Shown here one piece after another: positions 7,335 to 15,292 of a DNA stretch of 21,583 nucleotides (positions are counted from its first letter, which is position 1; every line of letters starts with the position of its first letter). A program made the translations under genes and the position numbers. A model generated the notes under the pieces. That model worked only from the letters and a program-made list of their open reading frames with translations, had not been told where the DNA came from and searched no databases. Source of the DNA: Erysipelotrichaceae bacterium (GTDB taxonomy: Bacteria; Bacillota_I; Bacilli_A; Erysipelotrichales; Coprobacillaceae); the NCBI GenBank assembly GCA_018365815.1, contig JAGZJH010000038.1, forward strand, positions 1 to 21,583, read 5' to 3'.

Positions 7335-7346
7335 GATAGTTTTTTT
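7315..7346 (+). terminator. Intrinsic terminator of secA-prfB, overlapping the prfB stop codon
   Basis: Perfect 11-bp stem AACTATCTCAA (7315-7325) / TTGAGATAGTT (7331-7341) with loop GAAAA, running into a T-tract (7340-7346). The left arm is within the last prfB codons and the TGA stop (7332-7334) is in the right arm. Confidence 0.92.
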
Positions 7347-7436
7347 GCTATGTGTATTATCATTATAAAATAATTATCAAGGCTTATTGCTTAAATTAAT
7401 TTATGATTTTAATAACGATAATCCCCATTTACTTAT

Positions 7437-7472
7437 GAAAAAACATAATTACTGTTTTTTCTACATTATGTT
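7437..7472. repeat. Two overlapping inverted repeats in the prfB-ftsE gap
   Basis: GAAAAAACA (7437-7445) pairs with TGTTTTTTC (7453-7461), 9 bp with a 7-nt loop. AACATAAT (7442-7449) pairs with ATTATGTT (7465-7472), 8 bp with a 15-nt gap. The arms share bases, so the two pairings exclude each other. They lie 34-69 bp upstream of the ftsE -10. They may form an operator or simply reflect A/T tracts. The rest of the gap (7347-7436) shows nothing I recognise. Confidence 0.4.
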
Positions 7473-7502
7473 ATTAAAAAAGATAAAAAACGAAGTCAAT
7501 TA

Positions 7503-7511
7503 TGTTATAAT
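7503..7511 (+). promoter_or_regulatory. Extended -10 promoter of ftsE-ftsX-hydrolase operon
   Basis: Perfect TATAAT at 7506-7511 with TG at 7503-7504. No good -35 is found 16-18 nt upstream (A-rich), which fits an extended -10 promoter. It predicts an mRNA leader of about 70 nt before ftsE. Confidence 0.6.
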
Positions 7512-7556
7512 GTTTAAGGATGGAAAATTTAGTTTCTATTAGATAATTTATATAAG

Positions 7557-7592
7557 AAAGGGGGAAGTCGAAATTTAATCGACAAAATTATG
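7557..7592 (+). promoter_or_regulatory. ftsE ribosome binding site with a hairpin between Shine-Dalgarno and start
   Basis: The Shine-Dalgarno AAAGGGGG (7557-7564) ends 25 nt before ATG 7590, too far for normal initiation. Between them GTCGA (7567-7571) pairs with TCGAC (7579-7583) around loop AATTTAA. Looping out this 17-nt hairpin leaves 8 nt, the normal distance. No alternative ATG, GTG or TTG lies in frame nearer to the Shine-Dalgarno. This resembles the T4 gene 38 arrangement, where a hairpin brings the two elements together. Confidence 0.6.
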
Positions 7593-8279
7593 ATTAAACT
7601 CCAAGGAGTCACAAAAAAATATAAAACAGGAGTTCATGCTTTAAACAAAATGGATTTATCGATTGCACCGGGTGAATTTGTCTATGTTATCGGTGCAACT
7701 GGTGCAGGTAAATCAACATTCATTAAGTTATTATATCGTGAAGAAAAAGCGACATCAGGGAAAGTATTAGTGGATAAACAAGATGTTTCGGCGATTAAAA
7801 ATAAAAATGTTCCATATTTTAGACGTAAGATTGGGGTTGTTTTTCAAAACTATCGTTTGCTTCCTAAACGAACAGTATTTGAAAACGTTGCCTTTGCTTT
7901 AGAAGTAATTGACACCCCACGGTCACAGATTCGTTCAAGAGTTCGTGATACACTAGCTTTGGTTGGATTAGAAGAAAAAGCCAATGCTTATCCTCATCAA
8001 CTTTCAGGTGGTCAACAGCAACGGGTAGCCATCGCAAGAGCGATTGTTAATAATCCTAAAGTATTGATTGCAGATGAACCGACTGGAAATCTTGATCCGG
8101 TGACTTCGCGAGAAATTATTGAAATTTTATTAAAAATCAATCGAGAACAAAAAACAACAATTTTAGTAGTTACACATGATATTACTATTGTTGAAGAATA
8201 TAAACAACGAACTATCACAATTGCAAATGGTTGTGTAGCTTCAGATACATTATCAGGAGGCTATGAATATGATATTTAA
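7590..8279 (+). CDS. ftsE: FtsE, cell-division ABC transporter ATPase
   Basis: ATPase of the FtsEX complex, which does not move a substrate but transmits ATP-driven shape changes to extracellular peptidoglycan hydrolases. The 229-residue product has Walker A GATGAGKST (about residues 35-43), Q-loop VVFQNYRLLP, signature LSGGQQQRVAIARA, Walker B VLIADEPTGNLD and H-loop VVTHD. Length matches the family, and the N-terminus MIKLQGVTKKY aligns with B. subtilis FtsE, supporting ATG 7590 despite the distant Shine-Dalgarno. Its stop lies 8-10 bases inside ftsX, so the two are translationally coupled. The gene after ftsX encodes a CwlO-like hydrolase, the known FtsEX-dependent enzyme in B. subtilis. 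Confidence 0.96.
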   Translation: MIKLQGVTKKYKTGVHALNKMDLSIAPGEFVYVIGATGAGKSTFIKLLYREEKATSGKVLVDKQDVSAIKNKNVPYFRRKIGVVFQNYRLLPKRTVFENVAFALEVIDTPRSQIRSRVRDTLALVGLEEKANAYPHQLSGGQQQRVAIARAIVNNPKVLIADEPTGNLDPVTSREIIEILLKINREQKTTILVVTHDITIVEEYKQRTITIANGCVASDTLSGGYEYDI

Positions 8280-9186
8280 AGAACTGATAAGTTGTATAAA
8301 AAATTTACCAAATCATACAAAAACCGCAATTCAAAACATTTGGCGTAATGGTGTAATGAGTGTGTCTTCAATATTTGCAGTTACAGTAACTTTACTTTTA
8401 ATTGGAGTGATTGGTGTTTTAGCGATTAACATACAAGATATGACGCGTAATGTTGAAGAAAGTTTAACGATTTTTGTAAAGCTTGAACGTTATATTAGCG
8501 AAGAAGACGTTAAAACGATCGGCGAACAAATTGGTCAAATTGGTGGAATCAAGAATTATACTTTTTCAAGCAAAGATGAACAATTAAATGATATGATTGA
8601 ACAATATGGTGAAGATGGAAAAAGTTTATTCGAAAGTTATCGAGAAGATAATCCTTTAGGTGATGCTTATATTGTGGAAGTAGAAGATCCTAAAACTATG
8701 CCACAGATTACTGCGACAATTAACGATTTAGCCAATGTCAATAAAGCAACATATGGTGGAGAATCTACTTCTTCATTAGTTGCAGGGTTAGAAAATGTCA
8801 GAAATGGTGGGGCAATTTTTATTGTTGCATTAACTGCAATTGCTTTAATGTTAATAGCCAATACAATTAAAATTACTATCAATTCAAGACAAACAGAAAT
8901 TTCAATTATGCGTATGGTAGGAGCTTCAAACTGGTATATTCGTATTCCGTTTATGATTGAAGGGATTTTAATAGGAATACTAGGCGCAATTATCCCAATC
9001 ATTGCTTTATATGTTGGATATAATACAATATTTGAACAACTTGGTGGTGTATTTTTCTCATCAATGTTATCTTTAAGAGCCCCTTCTCCATTTATCTATG
9101 AATTTGGAGCGATTTTAATGTTACTTGGGTCAAGTGTTGGATTAATCGGAAGTTATGTATCTATTCGTCGTTTCTTAAAAAGTTAA
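8269..9186 (+). CDS. ftsX: FtsX, cell-division ABC transporter permease
   Basis: Membrane partner of FtsE that couples ATP hydrolysis to activation of a wall hydrolase. I chose ATG 8269 over ATG 8263 because AGGAGG (8255-8260) is 8 nt before the former and only 2 nt before the latter; this gives 305 residues. Topology fits FtsX: a cytoplasmic N-terminus, TM1 (about 29-56), a large extracellular loop (about 57-180, the hydrolase-binding part), then three further TM segments near 182-204, 226-252 and 279-300. The motif RQTEISIMRMVGAS before TM3 is typical of the FtsX/MacB fold. The start overlaps the end of ftsE by 11 nt. Confidence 0.95.
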   Translation: MIFKELISCIKNLPNHTKTAIQNIWRNGVMSVSSIFAVTVTLLLIGVIGVLAINIQDMTRNVEESLTIFVKLERYISEEDVKTIGEQIGQIGGIKNYTFSSKDEQLNDMIEQYGEDGKSLFESYREDNPLGDAYIVEVEDPKTMPQITATINDLANVNKATYGGESTSSLVAGLENVRNGGAIFIVALTAIALMLIANTIKITINSRQTEISIMRMVGASNWYIRIPFMIEGILIGILGAIIPIIALYVGYNTIFEQLGGVFFSSMLSLRAPSPFIYEFGAILMLLGSSVGLIGSYVSIRRFLKS

Positions 9187-9197
9187 GGGGGTAGGTT

Positions 9198-10391
9198 ATG
9201 AAAAAACTAATAAAAACGATATTAGCATTAAGTTTTGTCATTACTTGTTTTTACAATTACACTAAAGACGCTTATGCTACAGATTTTTCTGGACGTGAAA
9301 GTGAAATGCTTAAAATGTGTAAACGTACTGATCTTTCTAAAAGCGAACGTGCGACTTGTACAGAATTTAAGGCGTATATCAATGAAAAAAATGATTCATT
9401 AACAGATGATATGTCTGTTGCTAAGGCGAATGTTAATGAAACTAAAGAACAAGTAGCAGTAGTTGCAAATCAAATTAAAGAAACAGAAAATGAAATTGCT
9501 TTAAAAAATGAAGAAATTGAGTTTTTGAATGTAGATATTAAAAATACTGAACAAGAAATTGAGACCAAAGAAAATATTTTAAAAGATCGTATGTATGAAA
9601 TGCAAACTTATACAAATTCTAATCAATTTATTGACTTTATTTTAGGTGCGAGTGATTTTTCTGATTTATTTGCACGAATTGAAGGGGTAAGTGAAATTAC
9701 TTCAGCTGATAAACAACTGATTAGTGAATTAAATGATAGTAAAGCACAATTAGAAGCAGATAAAGTCAGTTTAGAAGAATCTAAAACAATATTAGAAGAA
9801 GCTAAAAATTCTTTAGCAACTAAAAAAGCTGAATTAGATCAATTGGTTGTGAAGTATCAATCAGATTGGGAAACTATGAAAGCATTACAAGAAGCCAATG
9901 AAGATTCAATGGCAGAAATGGATGCAGCATTACAAGCTAGTCAAGTGCGTGAAGATGAGTTGAATGGTGTCAAAGATGATTTGAATAATGGTTCAACAAG
10001 TGGGGGACAAACAATTCCCGGTAATGCTGCCGGAGCAGTTCAAGCAGCTTTAAGTAAGTTAGGGGCTCCTTATGTTTGGGGAGCAACCGGCCCAAATTCA
10101 TTTGACTGTTCAGGACTGACACAATGGGCTTATCGTCAAGCTGGAATTACAATTGGTCGTACAACATGGGATCAAATTAATAATGGTCGTTCTGTATCGA
10201 CAAGTGAATTAATTCCTGGAGATTTAATTTTCTTCCATACAATGAGTGGAACACCACCAACTCACGTGGGAATGTATATTGGTGATGGAAAATTTGTTCA
10301 TGCACCTAATGCACGTTCAGTAGTGCGTGTGGATTATTTTAGTGGTTATTGGGCGCAAAAATATTATGCGGCGCGTCGAATTGTTTCTTAA
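9198..10391 (+). CDS. CwlO/PcsB-like coiled-coil NlpC/P60 peptidoglycan hydrolase
   Basis: Secreted endopeptidase probably activated by FtsEX. The 397-residue product has a signal peptide with likely cleavage after AYA (residues 25-27). Two Cys (41 and 54) in the mature N-terminus could form a disulfide. A long Glu/Lys-rich coiled coil runs about 60-135 and 170-260, interrupted by a segment resembling the CwlO/PcsB hinge (QFIDFILGASDFSDLFARI). A Gly/Ser linker then leads to NlpC/P60 (about 278-397) with Cys304 in FDCSG, His356 in THVGMYIG and His368. Shine-Dalgarno AAGGGGG (9185-9191) sits 6 nt before ATG. Its place directly after ftsX (11-nt gap) supports the regulatory partnership known for B. 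subtilis FtsEX-CwlO and pneumococcal FtsEX-PcsB. A terminator follows. Confidence 0.92.
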   Translation: MKKLIKTILALSFVITCFYNYTKDAYATDFSGRESEMLKMCKRTDLSKSERATCTEFKAYINEKNDSLTDDMSVAKANVNETKEQVAVVANQIKETENEIALKNEEIEFLNVDIKNTEQEIETKENILKDRMYEMQTYTNSNQFIDFILGASDFSDLFARIEGVSEITSADKQLISELNDSKAQLEADKVSLEESKTILEEAKNSLATKKAELDQLVVKYQSDWETMKALQEANEDSMAEMDAALQASQVREDELNGVKDDLNNGSTSGGQTIPGNAAGAVQAALSKLGAPYVWGATGPNSFDCSGLTQWAYRQAGITIGRTTWDQINNGRSVSTSELIPGDLIFFHTMSGTPPTHVGMYIGDGKFVHAPNARSVVRVDYFSGYWAQKYYAARRIVS

Positions 10392-10401
10392 TTAAATTTT
10401 G

Positions 10402-10433
10402 ATCCTTAAACATCTTAAGTTTAAGGATTTTTT
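10402..10433 (+). terminator. Intrinsic terminator of the ftsE-ftsX-hydrolase operon
   Basis: Perfect 10-bp stem ATCCTTAAAC (10402-10411) / GTTTAAGGAT (10419-10428) with a 7-nt loop and TTTTTT (10428-10433). Confidence 0.92.
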
Positions 10434-10495
10434 ATATTGAAAATATACAGGATATAAAAATATACTTTTTTAATGCTTATATAAAAATATTTGTG

Positions 10496-10501
10496 TATAA
10501 T
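10496..10501 (+). promoter_or_regulatory. Candidate -10 for the ctp-uvrB-cca-uvrA-hprK-lgt operon
   Basis: Perfect TATAAT at 10496-10501, 20 nt before the ctp ATG. No convincing -35 lies 16-18 nt upstream. No GAAC-N4-GTTC LexA-type box is seen in this leader or before uvrB, so SOS control of uvrB/uvrA is not evident here. Confidence 0.5.
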
Positions 10502-10521
10502 GTAGATATTGAGGTGATGAC

Positions 10522-11943
10522 ATGGAATTTAAACAAGAAACAAGACGAAAAGGAAGGGTCAAAATTACGTTAAGTGCTTTTATTTTAGGACTGATTCTTT
10601 GTCTAGTAGGGGGATTTTATTTAGGTAAAAATTTCAAAACAACGAAAATTAATAATATTTCAGGGAATAATAAAATCCAAGAAGTATATTCACTTATTCA
10701 TAATCAATGGTTAAACACTGGTGAAGATTTTGATATAGATGAGGCTTTAATTAATGGTATGTTGGCTTCTTTAAATGATCCTTATAGTAGTTATTTTACT
10801 CAATCTTCATTAAAAGATTTTACGAATTCAATTAACCAAAACCATGTGGGAATTGGAGTTTCCTTCAATACACTTTCAGGAGTTCCAATTATTTCTAAAG
10901 TGTATTTAGATGGCGGAGCATCTCAAGCAGGTTTAAAAGAAGGTGATGTTATTTTAGAAGCAGGTGGCGTGACATTAAGTGGATTAAATAATGATGAGGT
11001 CGTGGAAAAAATCCAAGGAGAAGCTAATACAACTGTTCATTTAAAAATAAAACGTGATCAAGAAGAATTTGAATGTGATGTGGTGCGTAGTGCATTTGAT
11101 GCATCAATGACTTATGAAATTAAAAATGTGAATAATAAAGATTATGGGTTGATTACAATTACCTCTTTTGGTAATCACACGACTGCACAAGTTGAAAAAG
11201 CAATGGGAGATATGAAAGCAAAGAAAATTGATACAATAGTCTTGGATTTGCGTGATAATCCGGGAGGATACCTAAAAACAGCAAAAGATATTTTAGAATT
11301 ATTTTTAGAAAAGGATCAAGTGATGTTTTATACCCAAGATCGAACAGGTAAACTAACTGAATTTAAATCTAAAAATGAAAATCCATATCGATTTGTAAAT
11401 GGGTATATTTTAATGAATAAAAATTCAGCGAGTTCTTCAGAAGTTCTTGCCGGTACGTTACAAGAAGTTTTAGATTATCAAGTGGTGGGTGAAAAAAGTT
11501 ATGGCAAAGGTGTCGCTCAAGATCAAATTACATTAAGTGATTTAAGTGTCGTAAAATTAACAACTTCAAAATGGTTATTACCAAGCCAAAATAACATTAA
11601 TGGGGTAGGAATTAGTCCTGATGTTGAAGTGGATAATTCACAAAATGTCACATTGTACCAATTTGATTTAGATAAAACTTTAAGTTACGATTGTGTGGAT
11701 ACACGAGTGGGTGAACTTCAAAAAATGTTGAAATTATTAGGATACAATGTCGATAGAGAAGATGGTTATTTTTCATTAGCGACTAAAGAGGCAATGATCA
11801 ATTTTGAAACTGCAATGAATTTAGAAGTCAATGGCTCATTTGATCCTAGTGATAAAGAAGTATTAATCAATGCAGCTTTAAAACATATGTATACGAATCA
11901 AGAAGATCACATCTTAAAAGCAGTGGAATCTTTAATCAAATAA
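10522..11943 (+). CDS. ctpB: CtpB-type S41 carboxy-terminal processing protease
   Basis: Membrane-anchored serine protease acting outside the membrane. The 473-residue product has TM residues about 17-37, a PDZ domain (about 105-185), an S41 core and a C-terminal PG_binding_1 domain (about 394-453). The catalytic set aligned with B. subtilis CtpB (Ser309/Lys334/Gln338, from memory) is Ser304 in SASSSE, Lys329 in YGKG and Gln333, with spacings preserved exactly. RDNPGGYL (244-251) is the family motif. GAGGTGAT (10511-10518), 3 nt before ATG, is a strong Shine-Dalgarno match. It heads a seven-gene operon; only 19 nt separate it from uvrB. In Bacillus, CtpB cuts SpoIVFA in sporulation signalling; the substrate here is unknown and no sporulation gene is visible in the window. 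Confidence 0.92.
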   Translation: MEFKQETRRKGRVKITLSAFILGLILCLVGGFYLGKNFKTTKINNISGNNKIQEVYSLIHNQWLNTGEDFDIDEALINGMLASLNDPYSSYFTQSSLKDFTNSINQNHVGIGVSFNTLSGVPIISKVYLDGGASQAGLKEGDVILEAGGVTLSGLNNDEVVEKIQGEANTTVHLKIKRDQEEFECDVVRSAFDASMTYEIKNVNNKDYGLITITSFGNHTTAQVEKAMGDMKAKKIDTIVLDLRDNPGGYLKTAKDILELFLEKDQVMFYTQDRTGKLTEFKSKNENPYRFVNGYILMNKNSASSSEVLAGTLQEVLDYQVVGEKSYGKGVAQDQITLSDLSVVKLTTSKWLLPSQNNINGVGISPDVEVDNSQNVTLYQFDLDKTLSYDCVDTRVGELQKMLKLLGYNVDREDGYFSLATKEAMINFETAMNLEVNGSFDPSDKEVLINAALKHMYTNQEDHILKAVESLIK

Positions 11944-11962
11944 AATGTAAGGGAGTGAGAAT

Positions 11963-13936
11963 ATGCCTAAATTTGAATTAGTATCAAATTATCAACCTAC
12001 CGGAGATCAACCCCAAGCCATTGAACAATTAGTTCAAGGAATTAAAGAGGGGAAAAAGGAACAAGTATTACTAGGAGGAACCGGAACCGGAAAAACATTT
12101 ACTGTTTCAAATGTCATTGCAAGAGTGAATAAACCGACTTTAGTTTTAGCTCATAATAAAACTTTAGCAGGACAATTATATTCTGAACTGAAAGAATTTT
12201 TCCCTCATAATCGTGTTGAATATTTTGTTTCTAACTTTGATTTTTACCAACCGGAAGCTTATATTCCTAAAAGTGATACATATATTGACAAAACAGCTAA
12301 AACGAATTATGAAATAGAAATGTTACGTTCATCTTCTATGAACTCATTATTAGAACGAGAAGATACTATTGTTGTAGCCTCTGTGGCTTCAATTTATGGA
12401 TTAGGAAATCCAGATCAATATCGAGAAATGATATTTAGTATTCGTTTAGGACAAATTATTGATCGTAAAGAGTTATTAACTTTTTTAGTCGATCGTCAAT
12501 ATCAAAGAAATGATGTCGAAATGACTAGAGGAACATTTAGAGTACGTGGTGACGTGATTGAAATTATGCCTGGACATACTGAAAATTGGTTAATTCGAGT
12601 AGAACTATTTGGTGATGAGGTTGAACGTATTAGTGAAGTTGAACCATTAACTGGTAAAGTCTTAAATTCCTTTAACAATTACACAATTTATCCGGCTTAT
12701 GACTATGTAACAACTAAAGAACAAATGAATAGAGCTGTTGAAAGTATTTCTAAAGAACTAGATGAACGTTTAGAGCAGTTAAAACAACAAACAAAGCTAC
12801 TCGAACACCAACGTCTTGAACAACGTACACGCCATGATATTGAAATGTTGCGTGAAGTGGGAATGTGCTCAGGAATTGAAAACTATTCACGTCATATTGA
12901 TGGACGTGTGCCAGGGCAAAGGCCTTATACATTAATTGACTATTTTCCAAAAGACTTTTTACTCATTGTCGATGAATCACATGTGATGTTACCTCAAGTT
13001 AGAGGAATGTATAATGGCGATCGTTCACGAAAAGAAACTTTAGTAGAATATGGATTTAGATTGCCAAGTGCATTAGATAATCGACCATTACGTTTTGAAG
13101 AATTTGAAAGTGTGATTAATCAAGCTATTTACGTTTCTGCAACACCTGGTGATTATGAATTAGAAAAAGTTAATCATCATTTTGTAGAACAAATTATACG
13201 TCCAACCGGTTTATTAGATCCAATTATTGAAGTTAGACCTATTGAAGGTCAAATTGATGATATTATTAGCGAAATTAATGAACGTATTCAATTAAATGAA
13301 CGTGTATTAATTACTACTTTAACTAAACGTATGGCAGAAGATTTAAGCGATTATTTAAAGGAAGTTGGCTTAAAAGTGGCTTATTTACACTCTGATACTA
13401 AAACACTAGAACGTACTGAAATATTAAGAGACTTACGTTTAGGTAAATATGATGTTTTAATTGGAATTAACTTGTTAAGAGAAGGTTTGGATTTACCAGA
13501 AGTATCTTTAGTATGTATTTTAGATGCTGATAAAGAAGGATTTTTACGTAGTCGTCGTTCTTTAATCCAAACCATTGGACGTGCAGCACGTAATGCTTCG
13601 GGAAAAGTTATTATGTATGCCGATAATGTGACTGATTCAATGAAAGAAGCGATTGATGAAACTAATCGTCGTCGTGAAATTCAAAATCGTTATAACCAAG
13701 AACATGGAATTACCCCTAAAACAATTATCAAAGAAATTCGTGATGCGATTCATGGAATGGAAAATACTGACACAGCAGTGGATTTAATTAAAAAAGGTAA
13801 AAAATCAAGCAAAAAAGCAACCGCTACACTTATTAAAGAACTAGAAGCCGAAATGAAAGCTGCTGCAAAAGTTTTAGACTTTGAAAAAGCAATGGAATTA
13901 AGAGATATTATTATGGAATTAAAAGGTGAGAAATAA
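11963..13936 (+). CDS. uvrB: UvrB, excinuclease ABC subunit B
   Basis: Damage-verifying helicase-like subunit that is loaded by UvrA and recruits UvrC in nucleotide excision repair. The 657-residue product has Walker A GGTGTGKT (about residues 39-46), beta-hairpin segment FDFYQPEAYIP (about 92-102), DESH box (VDESHVMLPQVRGM), GINLLREGLDLPEVSLV and QTIGRAARN motif VI, and a C-terminal UVR domain (about 622-657) that contacts UvrC. GGGAG (11951-11955) sits 7 nt before ATG. Damage-contact tyrosines of the hairpin are partly replaced: the SYYDYY pattern of B. caldotenax reads SNFDFY here. The stop overlaps the cca start (TAATG). The partner gene uvrA lies two genes on, separated from uvrB by cca, whereas in B. 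subtilis they are adjacent. Confidence 0.97.
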   Translation: MPKFELVSNYQPTGDQPQAIEQLVQGIKEGKKEQVLLGGTGTGKTFTVSNVIARVNKPTLVLAHNKTLAGQLYSELKEFFPHNRVEYFVSNFDFYQPEAYIPKSDTYIDKTAKTNYEIEMLRSSSMNSLLEREDTIVVASVASIYGLGNPDQYREMIFSIRLGQIIDRKELLTFLVDRQYQRNDVEMTRGTFRVRGDVIEIMPGHTENWLIRVELFGDEVERISEVEPLTGKVLNSFNNYTIYPAYDYVTTKEQMNRAVESISKELDERLEQLKQQTKLLEHQRLEQRTRHDIEMLREVGMCSGIENYSRHIDGRVPGQRPYTLIDYFPKDFLLIVDESHVMLPQVRGMYNGDRSRKETLVEYGFRLPSALDNRPLRFEEFESVINQAIYVSATPGDYELEKVNHHFVEQIIRPTGLLDPIIEVRPIEGQIDDIISEINERIQLNERVLITTLTKRMAEDLSDYLKEVGLKVAYLHSDTKTLERTEILRDLRLGKYDVLIGINLLREGLDLPEVSLVCILDADKEGFLRSRRSLIQTIGRAARNASGKVIMYADNVTDSMKEAIDETNRRREIQNRYNQEHGITPKTIIKEIRDAIHGMENTDTAVDLIKKGKKSSKKATATLIKELEAEMKAAAKVLDFEKAMELRDIIMELKGEK

Positions 13937-15288
13937 TGGATTTTTTTAGCCATTTTCCTAGTCTTGTTAAAGAGGTATTTGAAGCTATTAATAAACACGG
14001 AAAAGCATATATTGTCGGTGGATTTGTACGTGATTTTTACTTAGGAATGCCTCATTATCATGATATTGATGTCGAAATTTATGGGATAGAAGCTGAAGAA
14101 CTTGAAAATATATTATCAAAATTTTCTAATGTTAATCTTGAGGGAAAATCTTTTGGAGTATATAAAATAGAAGCTCTTTCACAATTCGATTTTGCTTTAG
14201 CGAGAACTGAAAAAAAGAATGGTCATACACATCAACAATTTGAAATTACCTTAGATAAACATTTAACTTTTAAACAAGCGAGTTTAAGAAGGGATTTAAC
14301 GATTAATGCGATGTTGTTTGATCCTTTTTTAAATGAGTGTATTGATCCTTATGGTGGATTAGAAGATTTAAAAAGCAAACAACTAAAAGCTGTTAATTTA
14401 GATACTTTTAAAGAAGATCCTTTAAGAGTATTAAGAGTTGCTCGTTTTTTAGCGAAACTTCCAGATTTTAAAGTTGATGAAGATTTAAAATTAATATGTC
14501 AAACAATGAGCAAAGATTTAAATTATTTAAGTCAAGAAAGAATTTATGAGGAGTATTGTCAAATTTTAATGTCAACCATGCCTTCACGTGCTTTTGAATT
14601 TTTAAAAGAGATTAATGCTTTACCGGATTTTTTAAAACAAATGACAAATACTATGCAGCGCTTAGATTTTCACCCGGAAGGAAGTGTATTTAATCATACG
14701 ATGCTAGTGATTGATTTAGCGGCAATATGTAAAAAACAAGTCGATCGTCCCCTTTATTTTATGTGGGCAGCATTACTTCATGATATTGGAAAAATAAAAG
14801 TTTCTACGCCAGAAGGCAAAGCACCTAACCATGATTTAGTCGGTGAAAAAATGGCTCAGACATTAATGTTTGAAATTTCAAGAGATAAAAAATTAACAGG
14901 TTATGTTTCTATTTTAGTAAGAACACATATGGCTTTAATGGTAGCGATGAAAAAAGATGATGATCTACCTTATTTAAGGGTATTAAAACGAATCGATGGC
15001 ATCTGTCAGTTAAATGATTTACTTCTTTTATCAAAATGTGATAAACTGGGGCGTAAGCGACAAGATTATACAACAATTGAAAAATTTGATGCTTATATTA
15101 AAAAAATGAAAGAAACTTATGGAAGTGAGGCTATTAAGCCGATCATTAATGGTCATGATTTAATTGAAAATAATTTTAATATGAAACAAAAGTATAAACA
15201 AATACTTGATGAGGCTTATACCTTACAATTAAAGGGGTATCTTAAAGATGAGATAATTCAAAAATTAAAACAAAAATATAAGGGGTGA
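13936..15288 (+). CDS. cca: CCA-adding tRNA nucleotidyltransferase with HD domain
   Basis: Class II nucleotidyltransferase that builds or repairs the 3' CCA of tRNAs without a nucleic acid template. The 450-residue product has motif A, VGGFVRD (27-33) plus metal-binding Asp43 and Asp45 in HDIDVE; motif B, RRDLTINAML (118-127); and the nucleotide-selecting EDxxR as E160-D161-R164, which points to CCA addition rather than poly(A) addition. A C-terminal HD phosphohydrolase domain carries His254 and HD at 282-283 (LLHDIGK). The start shares its A with the uvrB stop, with AAGGTGAG upstream as Shine-Dalgarno. It ends in TGA, rare in this window, inside the uvrA Shine-Dalgarno. The DIDVEIYG form of motif A is a subfamily feature; that assignment is from memory. 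Confidence 0.9.
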   Translation: MDFFSHFPSLVKEVFEAINKHGKAYIVGGFVRDFYLGMPHYHDIDVEIYGIEAEELENILSKFSNVNLEGKSFGVYKIEALSQFDFALARTEKKNGHTHQQFEITLDKHLTFKQASLRRDLTINAMLFDPFLNECIDPYGGLEDLKSKQLKAVNLDTFKEDPLRVLRVARFLAKLPDFKVDEDLKLICQTMSKDLNYLSQERIYEEYCQILMSTMPSRAFEFLKEINALPDFLKQMTNTMQRLDFHPEGSVFNHTMLVIDLAAICKKQVDRPLYFMWAALLHDIGKIKVSTPEGKAPNHDLVGEKMAQTLMFEISRDKKLTGYVSILVRTHMALMVAMKKDDDLPYLRVLKRIDGICQLNDLLLLSKCDKLGRKRQDYTTIEKFDAYIKKMKETYGSEAIKPIINGHDLIENNFNMKQKYKQILDEAYTLQLKGYLKDEIIQKLKQKYKG

Positions 15289-15292
15289 AATA

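Noticed and set aside
7435..7542. A 35-codon frame in the prfB-ftsE gap (MKKHNYCFFYIM start)
   Set aside because: It has no Shine-Dalgarno, overlaps the ftsE promoter and inverted repeats, and its composition is that of random A/T-rich DNA.
8263..8265. ATG 8263 as start of ftsX
   Set aside because: It is only 2 nt from AGGAGG; ATG 8269 has 8-nt spacing.
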